In this document: positions 5,293 to 5,494 of the stretch, in pieces
Layout: each line of letters begins with the position of its first letter
How positions within the stretch are numbered: position 1 is the stretch's first letter
NCBI GenBank assembly: GCA_003133265.1
Contig: PKWQ01000269.1
Span: 1 to 5,494, forward strand
DNA from: Acetobacteraceae bacterium
Lineage (GTDB): Bacteria > Pseudomonadota > Alphaproteobacteria > Acetobacterales > Acetobacteraceae
DNA: 5,494 nt
Direction: 5' to 3'
The notes under the pieces: generated by a model
Database searches by the model: none
Told to the model about the DNA's origin: nothing
The model's input: only the letters and a program-made list of their open reading frames with translations
Made by a program: the position numbers and the translations under genes

Positions 5293-5491
5293 CGCGGCAC
5301 CGTACCAACCGATTGCAAACAGAGTGGGCGATGGCGACCGAAGTGCCGCCAGTTGCGACGCCAGGCGGCATGTGCAGCGCGTCAACCTCGTGCGTGCCTT
5401 GGCAGCCGACCTGGCGCGGTTCAAATGCCAGGCGCACTCGCTCGATTGGCGTGCATGCGTCATACTCGCGTCTTGCGCCTGTAATCTGCAT
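5255..5491 (-). CDS. Doubtful 78-aa ORF converging on the aldo/keto reductase
   Basis: The last 200 bp (5293-5494) hold no recognised gene. The only sizeable candidate is a minus-strand frame from ATG 5491 that overlaps the 3' end of the aldo/keto reductase gene by 38 bp. Part of it reads like ordinary protein (TPIERVRLAFEPRQVG), but there is no known motif, and too little sequence lies upstream to judge a ribosome binding site or a start further right. It could be the 3' end of a larger gene entering from the right edge, or a chance frame. Confidence 0.2.
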   Translation of the reverse strand: MQITGARREYDACTPIERVRLAFEPRQVGCQGTHEVDALHMPPGVATGGTSVAIAHSVCNRLVRCRASAPRRPPANRG

Positions 5492-5494
5492 CCC

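Noticed and set aside
4981..5463. 160-aa minus-strand open frame opposite the aldo/keto reductase
   Set aside because: It is mostly antisense to a gene with a complete catalytic tetrad and lacks any recognisable domain.

Overview
The window comes from a GC-rich proteobacterium, most likely an alphaproteobacterium. This rests on the style of the Kdp proteins, the strong GC bias in third codon positions and the tRNA-Lys sequence; no genus can be named from sequence alone. Three zones can be recognised.

Zone 1 (1-2772, minus strand) is the start of a kdp operon for the high-affinity K+-transporting P-type ATPase. In transcription order it holds a 27-residue single-span membrane microprotein, kdpF (28 aa), kdpA (569 aa) and the first 281 codons of kdpB, which runs off the left edge. 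kdpC and any kdpDE would lie beyond position 1. The genes are closely packed (4, 12 and 31 bp gaps), consistent with one transcript. About 80 bp upstream of the first gene is a CTTTATG direct repeat with 11-bp spacing, a geometry expected of an OmpR/PhoB-family regulator such as KdpE.

Zone 2 (2943-3371, plus strand) is a small divergent gene of unknown function. Its credible part is about 80 residues and is followed by a strong intrinsic terminator. The reading frame nevertheless runs through the terminator and stops inside a 45-bp sequence that matches the 3' half of a tRNA-Lys(UUU) gene on the minus strand. No matching 5' half is present, so this looks like the truncated-tRNA end (attachment site) of an integrated element. 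Its orientation puts the native chromosome (kdp side) to the left and element-derived DNA to the right.

Zone 3 (about 3411-5494) fits this reading. It is gene-poor and decayed: about 400 bp without a recognisable gene, a micro-ORF with an exact 21-bp tandem duplication, a perfect 10-bp hairpin, and an internally deleted short-chain dehydrogenase pseudogene. Then comes one intact aldo/keto reductase gene with a complete catalytic tetrad, and a final 200 bp holding only a doubtful minus-strand ORF.

The kdp genes form one machine: KdpA is the K+-selective channel-like subunit, KdpB the ATPase, and KdpF a stabilising peptide. The 27-aa protein is proposed as an additional, poorly described accessory. 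The aldo/keto reductase and the dead dehydrogenase may once have been a co-transcribed oxidoreductase pair.
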